The notes under the pieces are model-generated. The model worked only from the letters and a program-made list of their open reading frames with translations. It had not been told where the DNA came from and made no database searches. Of a stretch of 64,000 nt of DNA, positions 19,371-30,586 are shown piece by piece. A program made the position numbers and the translations under genes. Numbering within the stretch: the first letter of the stretch is position 1; every line of letters starts with the position of its first letter. Source of the stretch: Serratia plymuthica (GTDB lineage: Bacteria > Pseudomonadota > Gammaproteobacteria > Enterobacterales > Enterobacteriaceae); assembly GCF_018336935.1 (NCBI RefSeq), contig NZ_CP068771.1, positions 4,960,001 to 5,024,000 of the forward strand. Direction: 5' to 3'.

Positions 19371-21098
19371 TTAGCAGAGCGTTTTTTCTTCGATGAATTT
19401 ATTCACGCAATTCATCAGATCTTGCGCCGTTGGCTGTGCCAAGGCTTGCGCTGCCAACGCCTTCACATCTTCGAAATTCGTATTACGAATAATTTTCTTG
19501 ATGCGCGGGATTGAAATCGCACTCATGCTGAACTCATCCAGCCCCATGCCCAATAACAACAGTGTAGCACGCTCATCGCCAGCCAGTTCGCCGCACATGC
19601 CGGTCCACTTGCCTTCCGCGTGAGATGCATCAATGACCTGTTTGATCAGGCCAAGCACCGATGGGGACATCGGGTTATAGAGATGAGAAATCAGCTCGTT
19701 GCCGCGATCTACCGCCAGAGTATACTGGGTTAGATCGTTTGTCCCAATACTAAAGAAGTCGACTTCTTTCGCCAGATGGTGAGCAATCACCGCCGCAGCC
19801 GGTGTTTCCACCATTACGCCCACTTCGATTGTTTCGTCGAACGCCTTGCCTTCTTCACGCAGCTGCGCTTTCAGCGTCTCGAGTTCGCCTTTCAGATCGC
19901 GCACTTCTTCGACGGAAATGATCATCGGGAACATGATGCGCAGTTTGCCGAACGCGGAAGCGCGCAAAATGGCGCGCAGCTGGGCGTGCAGGATTTCTCT
20001 GCGGTCCATGGCGATGCGGATGGCGCGCCAGCCGAGGAACGGGTTCTCTTCTTTCGGCAGGTTCATGTACGGCAGGTCTTTGTCGCCGCCAATGTCCATG
20101 GTGCGGACGATCACGGCCTGTGCGCCGACGGCTTCAGCAACGGCTTTATAGGCCTGGAACTGCTCGTCTTCGGTTGGCAGCGAGTCGCGGTCCATGAACA
20201 GGAATTCGGTACGATACAGGCCGACACCTTCAGCGCCGTTGCGCTCCGCACCCGCGACGTCGCGCACGGTGCCGATGTTGGCGCAGACTTCAACCTGATG
20301 ACCGTCCAGCGTAATCGCCGGCAGATCTTTCAGCTTGGCCAGATCGTTTTTCTCGGTAACGTACTGGGTCTGTGCGGCTTTCAGCTGATCGATAACGTCA
20401 GCAGTGGGGTTAACGTAAATTTTATTGTTAACCGCGTCCAGAATCAGGTAGTCGTCGTTCTTCACCTGCTTGGTGACGTCGCTGGTGCCTACGATTGCCG
20501 GCAGTTCCAGGGAGCGGGCCATGATGGAGGTGTGAGAGGTACGGCCGCCGAGATCGGTGATGAAGCCCAGCACTTTGTCCAGGTTCAACTGAGCGGTCTC
20601 AGACGGGGTCAAATCGGTTGCAACCAGGATCACTTCGTCCTGGATTGAGCTCAGATCGACGATAGCCAGGCCCAGAATGTTCTGCAGCAGGCGCTTACCG
20701 ATGTCGCGTACGTCGGCCGCACGTTCTTTCAGGTATTCATCATCCAGTTCTTCCAGCGCTTTCGCCTGGCCTTCGATGATGGTATAGGCAGCCGCATCGG
20801 CAGAAGCCAGATCGTCTTTGATTAGGGCTATGATTTCCTGCTCAAGCTCTTCGTCTTCCAGCAGCATGATGTGGCCTTCGAAGATAGCTTCTTTTTCTTC
20901 GCCGAAGGTTTCGCCAGCTTTGGTCTTGATCGCTTCCAACTGCTCGGACGCTTTGGCGCGGCCAGCCAGAAAACGCGAGACTTCCTGTTCTACATGGTCT
21001 GCAGAGATTTTCTTCCGGTTGATGACAATTTCATCTTCTTTCAGTAGGAGAGCCTTACCAAAAGCGATACCCGGTGATACTAAAATGCCTGAAATCAT
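19371..21098 (-). CDS. ptsI: PTS enzyme I
   Basis: A 575-residue cytoplasmic phosphoenolpyruvate:protein phosphotransferase that starts the sugar PTS by phosphorylating HPr. The autophosphorylated His189 is in [13 protein letters not shown]. The C-terminal PEP-binding domain shows [22 protein letters not shown]-like and [20 protein letters not shown], with the active-site Cys in GMCGELAGD. Full length and colinear with the E. coli enzyme. Confidence 0.98.
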   Translation of the reverse strand: MISGILVSPGIAFGKALLLKEDEIVINRKKISADHVEQEVSRFLAGRAKASEQLEAIKTKAGETFGEEKEAIFEGHIMLLEDEELEQEIIALIKDDLASADAAAYTIIEGQAKALEELDDEYLKERAADVRDIGKRLLQNILGLAIVDLSSIQDEVILVATDLTPSETAQLNLDKVLGFITDLGGRTSHTSIMARSLELPAIVGTSDVTKQVKNDDYLILDAVNNKIYVNPTADVIDQLKAAQTQYVTEKNDLAKLKDLPAITLDGHQVEVCANIGTVRDVAGAERNGAEGVGLYRTEFLFMDRDSLPTEDEQFQAYKAVAEAVGAQAVIVRTMDIGGDKDLPYMNLPKEENPFLGWRAIRIAMDRREILHAQLRAILRASAFGKLRIMFPMIISVEEVRDLKGELETLKAQLREEGKAFDETIEVGVMVETPAAAVIAHHLAKEVDFFSIGTNDLTQYTLAVDRGNELISHLYNPMSPSVLGLIKQVIDASHAEGKWTGMCGELAGDERATLLLLGMGLDEFSMSAISIPRIKKIIRNTNFEDVKALAAQALAQPTAQDLMNCVNKFIEEKTLC

Positions 21099-21144
21099 AA
21101 CCCTACCTTACTCTTGACTGGTGTTAACTAAAAAGACGGGCCGA

Positions 21145-21402
21145 TTACTCAAGCTCTGCCATCAGTTTTACCAAGTGCTCAACGGCTTTCTGCTCGTCTT
21201 CACCAACAGCTTCGATGGTCACTACGGTCCCTTGAGTCAGCCCCAGAGTTTGCAGTTTGAACAGGCTCTTGGCACTGGCGCTTTTACCGTTGGAAGTTAC
21301 GGTGATGTCAGAGGTGAAGCCTTTGGCTTCTTTAACGAACTGAGCGGCAGGGCGAGTGTGCAGACCATTCGGAGCGGTAATAGTAACTTCTTGCTGGAAC
21401 AT
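21145..21402 (-). CDS. ptsH: Phosphocarrier HPr
   Basis: An 85-residue PTS phosphocarrier, length identical to E. coli HPr. His15 lies in [12 protein letters not shown] and the Ser46 region reads [16 protein letters not shown]. It opens the ptsH-ptsI-crr operon, 46 bases before ptsI. Confidence 0.98.
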   Translation of the reverse strand: MFQQEVTITAPNGLHTRPAAQFVKEAKGFTSDITVTSNGKSASAKSLFKLQTLGLTQGTVVTIEAVGEDEQKAVEHLVKLMAELE

Positions 21403-21749
21403 TGATGTTTCCCCAACTTATTGGTGTGTTGTGGAGCTAAAGTTTAGCCCAAGGGTATTACTTTAGCTTGTCTGGTTAGCGCCTGACTATGGTACAGGGG
21501 CGAGTATTGATGCAACAGAAAACGACGGATTTGACCCTTCAGATCAAAAAAATTTGGCTTCTGCCGTCGTTTCAATCAGCTCTCCATTATGCCGTGTTTA
21601 ACCTCGCTGCGACAAACGAGTAAATCGATTCAGCTTAAAACAAGGGACGGAGGGTGATTAATTTTGTGCATCGAAATAATGCACCGTTAAATACTAAAGC
21701 TGGCGTGTAAAATCAATCTTCAACTGCTATAAACTTTGATCCAGCCCAC
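21403..21749 (-). promoter_or_regulatory. ptsHI-crr promoter region with Cra operator
   Basis: The 397-base gap between cysK and ptsH holds no gene. On the reverse strand GCTGAATCGATTTA (plus positions 21621-21634) fits the Cra (FruR) consensus RSTGAAWCSNTHHW fully, about 220 bases upstream of ptsH. Cra control of pts is known in E. coli. CRP sites are expected but I could not assign one confidently. Confidence 0.7.
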
Positions 21750-21777
21750 AAAAAAGCACCCCGGAAGGTGCTTTTTT
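21750..21777 (-). terminator. cysK terminator
   Basis: AAGCACC-TTCC-GGGTGCTT-type stem with T runs on both sides; on the reverse strand it lies about 23 bases beyond the cysK stop. Confidence 0.9.
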
Positions 21778-21799
21778 AGCTATTTGTGCACAGGTGGCA

Positions 21800-22768
21800 C
21801 TACTGTTGCAATTCTTGCTCGGTGAACAAATCGGCAAACAGCGCGGTGCTGAGATAGCGTTCCCCGGAGGAAGGCAGAATCACGACGATGGTTTTGTCGG
21901 CGAAGTCGGCTTCTTCTGCGATTTTCACCGCCGCCGCCACCGCCGCACCGGAGGAAATGCCCGCCAGGATGCCTTCTTCGTCCATCAGACGGCGCGCCAT
22001 GCTGATGGCTTCATCGTTGGTGATCTGTTCTACGCGGTCAACCAGGTCGAGATCCAGGTTACCGGGGATAAAACCGGCGCCGATGCCCTGAATCTTGTGC
22101 GGGCCCGGTTTGATTTCTTCACCGGCCAACGCCTGCGTGATCACCGGGGAATCGGTAGGTTCTACCGCCACGGTGGTAATCGCTTTGCCTTTGGTATTCT
22201 TGATATAGCGGCTGACGCCGGTCAGCGTACCGCCGGTGCCGACGCCGGAGATGAAAACGTCGACCTCGCCATCGGTGTCTTCCCAGATTTCCGGGCCGGT
22301 GGTTTTCTCATGAATGGCCGGGTTGGCCGGGTTGCTGAACTGCTGCAAAATGAGGTAACGCTCAGGATCGGTGGCGACGATTTCTTCCGCCTTGGCGATG
22401 GCGCCTTTCATGCCTTTTGCGCCTTCGGTCAGCACCAGATTGGCGCCCAGCGCTTTAAGCAGCTTGCGGCGCTCGATGCTCATGGTTTCCGGCATGGTCA
22501 GCGTCAGTTTGTAGCCGCGTGCGGCGGCGACGAAGGCCAGAGCGATGCCGGTGTTGCCGCTGGTCGGTTCCACCAGTTCTTTGCCGGCGACCAGGATGCC
22601 GCGTTTTTCTGCGTCCCAAATCATATTGGCACCGATGCGGCATTTAACGCTGAAGCTTGGGTTGCGTGATTCAACCTTGGCCAAAATGCGTCCGTTGCCG
22701 ATACGGTTCAGACGAACCAGCGGCGTATGGCCGATCGTTAATGAGTTGTCTTCATATATCTTGCTCAT
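21800..22768 (-). CDS. cysK: O-acetylserine sulfhydrylase A CysK
   Basis: Major cysteine synthase: O-acetylserine plus sulfide gives cysteine. 322 residues, PLP-bound Lys42 in [14 protein letters not shown], phosphate loop [12 protein letters not shown], and the C-terminal SSGERYLST. It has its own promoter region of about 180 bases and its own terminator. Its closeness to cysZ fits the E. coli order and shared CysB control. Confidence 0.97.
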   Translation of the reverse strand: MSKIYEDNSLTIGHTPLVRLNRIGNGRILAKVESRNPSFSVKCRIGANMIWDAEKRGILVAGKELVEPTSGNTGIALAFVAAARGYKLTLTMPETMSIERRKLLKALGANLVLTEGAKGMKGAIAKAEEIVATDPERYLILQQFSNPANPAIHEKTTGPEIWEDTDGEVDVFISGVGTGGTLTGVSRYIKNTKGKAITTVAVEPTDSPVITQALAGEEIKPGPHKIQGIGAGFIPGNLDLDLVDRVEQITNDEAISMARRLMDEEGILAGISSGAAVAAAVKIAEEADFADKTIVVILPSSGERYLSTALFADLFTEQELQQ

Positions 22769-22885
22769 AGCCCGTCCTTTAACTCTATGAAAATGTGGGG
22801 AACATCGAAAGCATACGCTAACAGTACCGGCAGGGAAGTAAAGAATTGGTATATCTATATGTTATTAGGAAATAAGTTTTAAGCA

Positions 22886-22914
22886 CAATGATAAGGGCGC
22901 AAATTGCGCGCCCT
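22886..22914 (-). terminator. Possible cysZ terminator
   Basis: AGGGCGC and GCGCCCT form a 7-bp stem with a seven-base loop about 38 bases beyond the cysZ stop on the reverse strand; the following T content is modest. Confidence 0.5.
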
Positions 22915-22951
22915 GTCGAAGAATTAATCGTAATGCGGCGAGTTAAACGGC

Positions 22952-23713
22952 TCAGGAACGCACGAATTGTGTGCGGTAACGGTCGACCCACATGGCGGTG
23001 GCGCCGCAAACCGCGACCGGCAGGATCACCAGATTAAGGATGGGGATCATGGTGAACAGGCTGACCATGGCGCCAAACTGCAGGTTGTCGGTTTTATGCT
23101 GACGCAGCGCGCGGCGCATATCGGCAAAGCTCACCTTATGGTTATCGAACGGGTAGTCGCAATACTGGATCGCCAGCATCCAGGCGCTGAACAGAAACCA
23201 CAACACCGGCGCCACCGTTTGGCCAATCCCCGGAATGAAATAGAGAATCAGCAACAGCAGCGCACGCGGCAGGTAGTACGCCAGTTTGCGCCATTCACGC
23301 GCCATGATGCGCGGCAAGTCTTTCACCATGCCGAAGATGCCGGTGTCCGGCAGTGGCTTGCCGGTCAGGCTGCCCTCCAGATGTTCGGCCAGCAGGCCGC
23401 AGAACGGCGCGGCTATCAGGTTGGTGATGGTGCTGAAAAAATAGCTGAATACCAGCAGGACGGAAACGACCGCCAGCGGCCACAGCAGATAGCTCAGCCA
23501 TTGCAGCCAGTTGGGCACATGACTCATCATGCCGGGGATCCAATCGCCAAGCCGGCTGAACAGCCACCAGAAAGCGGAGCCCATCAGCAGCACGTTGACC
23601 AGCAACGGCAGGACGACATAGCGTTTAATCCCCGGGCGGGAAATCAGGCGCCAGCCTTCGGCAAAATAATGAAAGCCGCTGGTGGAGGGAGAAGCTGACT
23701 GCTTATAGGACAT
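22952..23713 (-). CDS. cysZ: Sulfate transporter CysZ
   Basis: A 253-residue inner-membrane protein that brings in sulfate for cysteine synthesis. Several hydrophobic segments are visible (near residues 30-50, 68-90, 145-165 and 205-235), with the family block [16 protein letters not shown] near residue 95. It is transcribed separately from cysK, with a gap of about 180 bases, and diverges from zipA. Length matches E. coli CysZ. Confidence 0.95.
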   Translation of the reverse strand: MSYKQSASPSTSGFHYFAEGWRLISRPGIKRYVVLPLLVNVLLMGSAFWWLFSRLGDWIPGMMSHVPNWLQWLSYLLWPLAVVSVLLVFSYFFSTITNLIAAPFCGLLAEHLEGSLTGKPLPDTGIFGMVKDLPRIMAREWRKLAYYLPRALLLLILYFIPGIGQTVAPVLWFLFSAWMLAIQYCDYPFDNHKVSFADMRRALRQHKTDNLQFGAMVSLFTMIPILNLVILPVAVCGATAMWVDRYRTQFVRS

Positions 23714-23934
23714 ATCTTAAGTTATCTCTTTGTCTGAACAGGCATCGCTATCATATCGGGATGATTTTCTGCTGGCTAGGGTGGCATTGGCTGAAAAAAC
23801 AGCAAAAAAAGGCAGTATAATCATCTTTATTGGCATAAAGTTCAGCACGGACTTGCACTTGTGTGCGCGGGCAAATAGAGTTAAAGAGTGAATGTTTGCC
23901 GCGGTGGCAATGTATTGGAACAACAGAGATAGCA

Positions 23935-24933
23935 ATGATGCAGGATTTGCGTCTGATATTAATCGTTGTTGGCGCGATCGCCATAATAGCGTTGTTATTG
24001 CACGGTCTGTGGACCAGTCGCAAAGAACGCTCATCGCTTTTCCGCGATCGCCCAGCCAAGCGTTCTAAAAAAGAACGTGAACAATCCCCGATCGACGATC
24101 TCGATGAAGGCGTGGGAGAGGTGCGTGTACGCGCCGCCAACCCGCACGATGAGCCGTCTTTTGGTCATTTTGATGCCGCACGCGAAGAACCCGTGGTTGC
24201 GCCCAAGCCTGCTCCGGCGGCCGAGCCAACGCCACGTGCCGTTCAACCGGCTGCTCATCAGTCTCCGCCACCGCTGTCTCAGCGGCCGGATTATGATGAC
24301 ATCCTGCTGGACACCTACGCGCAGGACGAAGAGGACGACGTGCCGCAGCAGCCTGCGCCGCGCCGTGAACCGCGCGTTGATGATCTGCCGCCTGTGGCGC
24401 CTGCAGCAGAGCCGGCGTTCCGCGCCGAACCTGCGCATCAGCCGCAGCCGGAAGTGAAACCAGCGGCGGTAGAACCTCAGCCTTCTCCGGCAGCCATTAA
24501 ACCGGCAAAACTGAAAGAAACCGTACTGGTGCTGCATGTTACCGCACATCAGGGTGGCGTAATCGGCGGCGAAGTTCTGCTGCAGAGCGTGCTGCAAGCG
24601 GGCTTCCAGTTCGGCGCAATGGGGATTTTCCATCGCCATATCAGCCCGGCAGGCAGCGGCCCTGTGCTGTTCAGCCTGGCGAACATGGTCAAGCCGGGAT
24701 CTTTTGATCCTGACATGATGTCCGATTTCTCCACGCCGGGCGTGTCGATGTTCATGATGGTGCCGTCTTATGGCGACGCCAATCAGAACTTCAAGCTGAT
24801 GCTGCAGTCGGCACAGCGAATCGCCGACGACGTGGGCGGTGTGGTGCTGGACGACGAGCGCCGCATGATGACCCCGCAGAAGCTGGAAACCTACAAAGCG
24901 CGCATCCGTGAAGTGTTGGAAAGCAACGCCTGA
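23935..24933 (+). CDS. zipA: Cell-division protein ZipA
   Basis: Essential division protein that tethers FtsZ to the inner membrane. The start at ATG 23935 gives [20 protein letters not shown], an N-terminal membrane anchor identical in layout to E. coli ZipA; an upstream in-frame extension to 23863 is spurious. Residues about 60-200 are a charged, then Pro/Gln-rich linker, and the C-terminal 140 residues ([20 protein letters not shown] onward) are the FtsZ-binding domain. 332 residues. It leads into ligA but is separated from it by a terminator. Confidence 0.97.
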   Translation: MMQDLRLILIVVGAIAIIALLLHGLWTSRKERSSLFRDRPAKRSKKEREQSPIDDLDEGVGEVRVRAANPHDEPSFGHFDAAREEPVVAPKPAPAAEPTPRAVQPAAHQSPPPLSQRPDYDDILLDTYAQDEEDDVPQQPAPRREPRVDDLPPVAPAAEPAFRAEPAHQPQPEVKPAAVEPQPSPAAIKPAKLKETVLVLHVTAHQGGVIGGEVLLQSVLQAGFQFGAMGIFHRHISPAGSGPVLFSLANMVKPGSFDPDMMSDFSTPGVSMFMMVPSYGDANQNFKLMLQSAQRIADDVGGVVLDDERRMMTPQKLETYKARIREVLESNA

Positions 24934-24967
24934 CCGGTAGCCACGCGCACTGAATACCCGTAATCCT

Positions 24968-24994
24968 AAAGCCCCCGCTAGTCGGGGGTTTTTT
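24968..24994 (+). terminator. zipA terminator
   Basis: CCCCCG-CTAGT-CGGGGG followed by six T residues, 38 bases after the zipA stop and just ahead of ligA. ligA therefore needs read-through or a promoter very close to its start. Confidence 0.9.
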
Positions 24995-25010
24995 ATCTTT
25001 AAGATGGTGA

Positions 25011-27034
<2,024 letters not shown>

Positions 27035-27035
<1 letters not shown>

Positions 27036-27250
27036 TGGAAAAAGAGAATCTGATCGAGATCGCCAATACCCTGATGCCGTTTGGCAAGTACCAAGGGCGG
27101 GCGCTGATTGACCTGCCTGAAGAGTATCTGCTGTGGTTTGCCCGCAAAGGCGAGTTCCCCAACGGCAAACTCGGCATGCTGATGGAAATGACGCTGGCGA
27201 TTAAAATCGAAGGGCTTGACCACCTGGTCAAGCCGTTAAAAAAGAGTTGA
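27035..27250 (+). CDS. ypeB: DUF3820 protein YpeB
   Basis: A 71-residue protein of the DUF3820 family, with the family core MPFGKYQGRALIDLPEEYLL. Function unknown. It is translationally coupled to ligA by a one-base overlap, an arrangement shared with E. coli, which hints at a role tied to DNA metabolism but proves nothing. Confidence 0.92.
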
Positions 27251-27258
27251 ACAGACAG

Positions 27259-27282
27259 ACGGGCGAAAGCCCGTTTCGTTTA
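27259..27282. terminator. Terminator between convergent ypeB and yfeH
   Basis: ACGGGC-GAAA-GCCCGT, a stable stem with a GNRA tetraloop and a T-rich tail, 8 bases after the ypeB stop. It overlaps the yfeH stop region and could serve both strands. Confidence 0.8.
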
Positions 27283-28272
27283 TCCCCGCGACGCCTCTGC
27301 GTTAAGAACCGACTGTTTTTCCTGCTGTTTCTTCTGATAACGTCGCGCCAACACGGCGCAGGTCATCAATTGCACCTGATGGAACACCATCAGTGGCAAT
27401 ACCATAATCCCCACTGTTGAGGCCGGGAACAGGATATTGGCCATCGGAATGCCGTTCGCCAGGCTTTTCTTCGAGCCGCAGAACACGATGGTGATTTCGT
27501 CGGCTTTGCTAAAGCCCATCCAGCGCGCCATGTAAGTGTTCACCACCAGCACGATGGTCAGCAAGACGATGCTGCCCGCCACGATAAACACCAGCGAACC
27601 CATGCCCACCTGATGCCAGATACCGTGCGTAACCGCCTCGCTGAAGGCGGCATAGACCACCAGCAGAATCGACGTCTGGTCGGTTTTGCCGATAAGTTTG
27701 CGATTGCGTTCGACCCACTTGCCGATCAGCGGTCGTGACAAATGGCCGGCGACGAACGGCACCAACAGTTGCAGCACAATCGAGCCGACCTGTTGCAGGC
27801 CGCCGGTTTCACCGTGGACGTTCATCAGCAGCCCGACCAACAGCGGTGAAACGAAGATCCCCAGCAGGCTTGAGGCCGACGCGCTGCATACCGCGGCGGC
27901 GACGTTGCCCCCCGCCAGCGAGGTAAAGGCGATGGCCGATTGCACGGTGGCGGGCAGAATGCACAGATAGATAAAGCCGGAATACAGCTCGGGGCTGACG
28001 TCGATCGGCGACCACCATTTAAACAGCACGCCGAGCGCCGGAAAAATGATAAAGGTGCTGAACATCACCCACAGATGCAGCCGCCAGTTGTTGCTGCCGG
28101 CCAGAATGGCCTCGCGCGACAGCTTGGCGCCGTGCATAAAAAACAGCAAGGCGATGGCGGCGATGGTCAGCACGTTTAGCCAGCCGACAAATTCGCCCCG
28201 CGCAGGCAGGAACGACGCCAGCAATACGGTGGCGAGCAGCGTCAGGGTAAAGCGGTCGGGCAGGAATCTCAT
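27280..28272 (-). CDS. yfeH: Bile acid:sodium symporter-family transporter YfeH
   Basis: A 330-residue inner-membrane protein of the BASS/SBF family with about nine to ten hydrophobic segments. Characteristic stretches are LCILPATVQSAIAFTSLAGG near residue 103 and FCGSKKSLANGIPMANILFP near residue 265. Closely matches E. coli YfeH; the substrate is unknown. Divergent from the LysR gene yfeR, its likely regulator. Confidence 0.92.
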   Translation of the reverse strand: MRFLPDRFTLTLLATVLLASFLPARGEFVGWLNVLTIAAIALLFFMHGAKLSREAILAGSNNWRLHLWVMFSTFIIFPALGVLFKWWSPIDVSPELYSGFIYLCILPATVQSAIAFTSLAGGNVAAAVCSASASSLLGIFVSPLLVGLLMNVHGETGGLQQVGSIVLQLLVPFVAGHLSRPLIGKWVERNRKLIGKTDQTSILLVVYAAFSEAVTHGIWHQVGMGSLVFIVAGSIVLLTIVLVVNTYMARWMGFSKADEITIVFCGSKKSLANGIPMANILFPASTVGIMVLPLMVFHQVQLMTCAVLARRYQKKQQEKQSVLNAEASRG

Positions 28273-28326
28273 GATGGCGTACTCGAATAAAAATGATGCG
28301 CTTATTGTGGCGCTGCGGGATATAAT

Positions 28327-28348
28327 AATTAAATTGATTTATTTAATT
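28327..28348. promoter_or_regulatory. Inverted repeat in the yfeH/yfeR gap, possible YfeR operator
   Basis: AATTAAAT-N6-ATTTAATT is a perfect inverted repeat 19 bases upstream of the yfeR start, placed as LysR-type operators usually are between a regulator and its divergent target. The region is AT-rich, which weakens the case. Confidence 0.45.
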
Positions 28349-28366
28349 TATTTATGAAAAAAATAC

Positions 28367-29287
28367 ATGAATTATTCCATCAAACAGCTCAGAGTTTTTG
28401 TCGCCATTGCCCGGCACCGCAGCTTCAGCCGGGCCGGTGAGGCTATTGGCCTGACCCAGTCGGCGGTCAGCCACAGCGTGAAAGAACTGGAAGCGGAGAT
28501 TGGCGTGCGCCTGCTGGATCGAACCACGCGCGAAGTGGTGCTGACCGACGCCGGACAACGGCTGGCCAACCGCGTTGAACGCCTGCTGGATGAATTGCAA
28601 ACCTCGTTGCTGGATGCACGCAGCTTCGGCGTGCAGCGCAGCGGTACGGTGCGCGTGGCGTCGAGCCAGACCATATCCGCCCACCTGATGCCGCAATGCA
28701 TCGCCGCCGGGGAGCAGCGGTATCCGGATATTCGCATCATGCTGCGTGACCAGGCGCAACAGCAGGTGCTGCACAGCATCCGTAACGCCGAGGTGGATTT
28801 TGGCATCGTGGTGGATCCGGTCCAGGCGGTGGATCTGGACTGCGAGCCGATCCTGCATGAACCCTTCCTGCTGTTGTGCCGCCGCGATCACCCGTTCGCC
28901 GCACTGCCCGAGGTGCACTGGTCGGCCCTGAACGGCAGCCGTTTGGTGTTGCAGGATTATGCTTCCGGCAGCCGGCCATTGATTGACAGCGCTCTGCGCC
29001 AGCAGGGCGTGGAAGCCTCGGTGGTGCAGGAAATCGGTCACCCGGCGACGCTGTTTCCGATGGTGGCGGCGGGTATCGGCATCAGCATTTTCCCGGCGCT
29101 GGCGTTACCGCTGCCGGAAGGCGGGCAATTGAAAGTGTGTAGGCTGGTGCCGGAAATTAATCGCGCGCTGATGCTGGTACGGCGTAAAAACCGCTCCCTG
29201 ACGCCGGCGGCGGAGGTGATTTGGCAGGTCGTTGGGCAGCAGGCGGCATTGCTGCAACAGCAACGCCGCCAACAGGCGGATTATTGA
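28367..29287 (+). CDS. yfeR: LysR-family regulator YfeR
   Basis: A 306-residue LysR-type transcription factor with an N-terminal helix-turn-helix ([20 protein letters not shown] around residues 20-39) and a C-terminal effector domain. Sequence closely follows E. coli and Salmonella YfeR, including [15 protein letters not shown] and [20 protein letters not shown]. In Salmonella YfeR responds to osmolarity. It marks the right end of the conserved block; the next genes are accessory. Confidence 0.92.
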   Translation: MNYSIKQLRVFVAIARHRSFSRAGEAIGLTQSAVSHSVKELEAEIGVRLLDRTTREVVLTDAGQRLANRVERLLDELQTSLLDARSFGVQRSGTVRVASSQTISAHLMPQCIAAGEQRYPDIRIMLRDQAQQQVLHSIRNAEVDFGIVVDPVQAVDLDCEPILHEPFLLLCRRDHPFAALPEVHWSALNGSRLVLQDYASGSRPLIDSALRQQGVEASVVQEIGHPATLFPMVAAGIGISIFPALALPLPEGGQLKVCRLVPEINRALMLVRRKNRSLTPAAEVIWQVVGQQAALLQQQRRQQADY

Positions 29288-29288
29288 A

Positions 29289-29765
29289 TCAGATATACAG
29301 GTCCACGGCATTCAGCGCGGTGGGGCGATTGACGCCATCGCCTTTGGCCGGAGCGCTGCCGGAGGCGGCTTTCGCCATCTGTTCCTGCTGTTGCTTTTCC
29401 ATTTCTTCTTTCTGAATGCGTTCGATTTCAGCCTGCAGCATTTTGATCTGCGCCTGGATCAGCTGTTTCTGTTTTTCGATCTGTCTGGCATCGCCGCCCG
29501 AGTCTTTGAGATCCACCAGTTTCTGTTGCAGATCCTGGATTTGTTTATTCAGCGCCTTGATGCGTGCCGAGGCGCTGCTGTCGGAGATATTGACCTGTTC
29601 GCCGCTGCCGGCACCTTCGGTTTCTTTCGATTTACCGCCTTCGGGCTGCTGATTGACAGGCTTGGCCATCAGCACCTGGCCCTGTTTACCGGGGGCGCTG
29701 AAGACGTTGCTGACGCCGGGCACGGTGTTTTTTACCGGTACGATCATGGTAATGCTGGTGGACAT
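29289..29765 (-). CDS. FlxA-like coiled-coil protein
   Basis: A 158-residue cytoplasmic-looking protein with no signal peptide. Residues about 62-132 are a long charged coiled coil rich in K, Q, E and L (for example IKALNKQIQDLQQKLVDLKD), matching the FlxA-like family; the flanks are Ser/Gly/Ala-rich and probably disordered. FlxA is a flagellar-regulon protein of unknown function in E. coli. A near-consensus sigma-28 promoter sits 36 bases upstream, which strongly supports membership of the late flagellar regulon. It converges on yfeR with a 1-base gap. Confidence 0.8.
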   Translation of the reverse strand: MSTSITMIVPVKNTVPGVSNVFSAPGKQGQVLMAKPVNQQPEGGKSKETEGAGSGEQVNISDSSASARIKALNKQIQDLQQKLVDLKDSGGDARQIEKQKQLIQAQIKMLQAEIERIQKEEMEKQQQEQMAKAASGSAPAKGDGVNRPTALNAVDLYI

Positions 29766-29800
29766 AATGCTCTCCCTGAGTCTTGATGTAGCTGCTCAGG

Positions 29801-29827
29801 GTATCGGCAGCGGCGGGTAAAACTTTA
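29801..29827 (-). promoter_or_regulatory. Sigma-28 (FliA) promoter of the FlxA-like gene
   Basis: On the reverse strand TAAAGTTT-N11-GCCGATAC matches the enteric FliA consensus TAAAGTTT-N11-GCCGATAA at 15 of 16 positions with exact spacing. The -10 end lies 35 bases before the ATG at 29765. The -35 element begins in the stop codon of the preceding gene. Confidence 0.88.
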
Positions 29828-30373
29828 CCCGCGAACTTGCCGCAGCCGCGGCCAACGCTGCAGCCAGCCTTTGTCGGCCACCCGTTGCTCGAATGTGTGG
29901 ATATCGCCGTTTTTGCCATTGAAGGTAATGGTGTCGTCGAACAGTCGCTCGAGGCCGAAAGGCGCTACCAGCTGGATGTTGTCATCGGCGTTCAGACGCG
30001 CGCCAACCGCCGTTTCAAGCTCGGTCCAAAAGCTGATGGCATCTTCGCTGTTGAGGTAGGGCGTCCGCCCGCTGCGCAGGTGCATGCGAGCCTGATTTTT
30101 CACCGACCACGGCTGCGGCAACCACTGTTGCAGCCGCGCCTCCAGCATCCTGTCGCGCTCCGCTTCTACCCGTTGCGGATCAAAATGAATCACGTCGATG
30201 TCGTTGAGCGGCGTCGGGGAGGCATAGCCGTGCAGCCGGTCCCACACCAGATTGCGTACAAATCCGGCGCCCAGACACCAGTCATTCAGGCCGAGCCGCC
30301 GTACGGTGCGCAATACCGCCATTCTTTCGTTATCTTGCTGTAACCACTGGATAATTTGCTGTTGCCGATTCAT
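29825..30373 (-). CDS. Nucleotidyltransferase-like protein (DUF925 type)
   Basis: A 182-residue protein starting at ATG 30373 (MNRQQQIIQWLQ) with a GGAG ribosome-binding site; an upstream extension to 30433 is unlikely. The order of LGAGFVRNLVWDRLHG around residue 36 and LNDIDVIHFD around residue 59 gives the Gly and Asp-x-Asp residues of a nucleotidyltransferase fold, as in the DUF925 family. Substrate and role are unknown. It lies directly upstream of the FlxA-like gene but that gene has its own sigma-28 promoter. Confidence 0.78.
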   Translation of the reverse strand: MNRQQQIIQWLQQDNERMAVLRTVRRLGLNDWCLGAGFVRNLVWDRLHGYASPTPLNDIDVIHFDPQRVEAERDRMLEARLQQWLPQPWSVKNQARMHLRSGRTPYLNSEDAISFWTELETAVGARLNADDNIQLVAPFGLERLFDDTITFNGKNGDIHTFEQRVADKGWLQRWPRLRQVRG

Positions 30374-30586
30374 TACCTCTCCTTTGTTGCGGCTACTGTA
30401 ACCCGAAGCGCTCGCCGGCGGAATGCAATGCATGATTTTAGTGCAGGCTCACGCGGCCCGGAGCCTGGCGGTAACCGGCATTAACTGCATGATTTCCTGT
30501 GAAAAATAAAATCACCCGCCAACTGGCTACACTTGGTACAGGGTTTGCAACTTCCGCTGATCATTCCAGGCAAAACAGGGGGCGCT

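Noticed and set aside
29280..29300. Second copy of the tRNA-Lys 3' end as an island attachment site
   Set aside because: I looked for the GGTTCGAATCCTGC-type 3' sequence near the left end of the accessory block and did not find it; no integrase gene is present.
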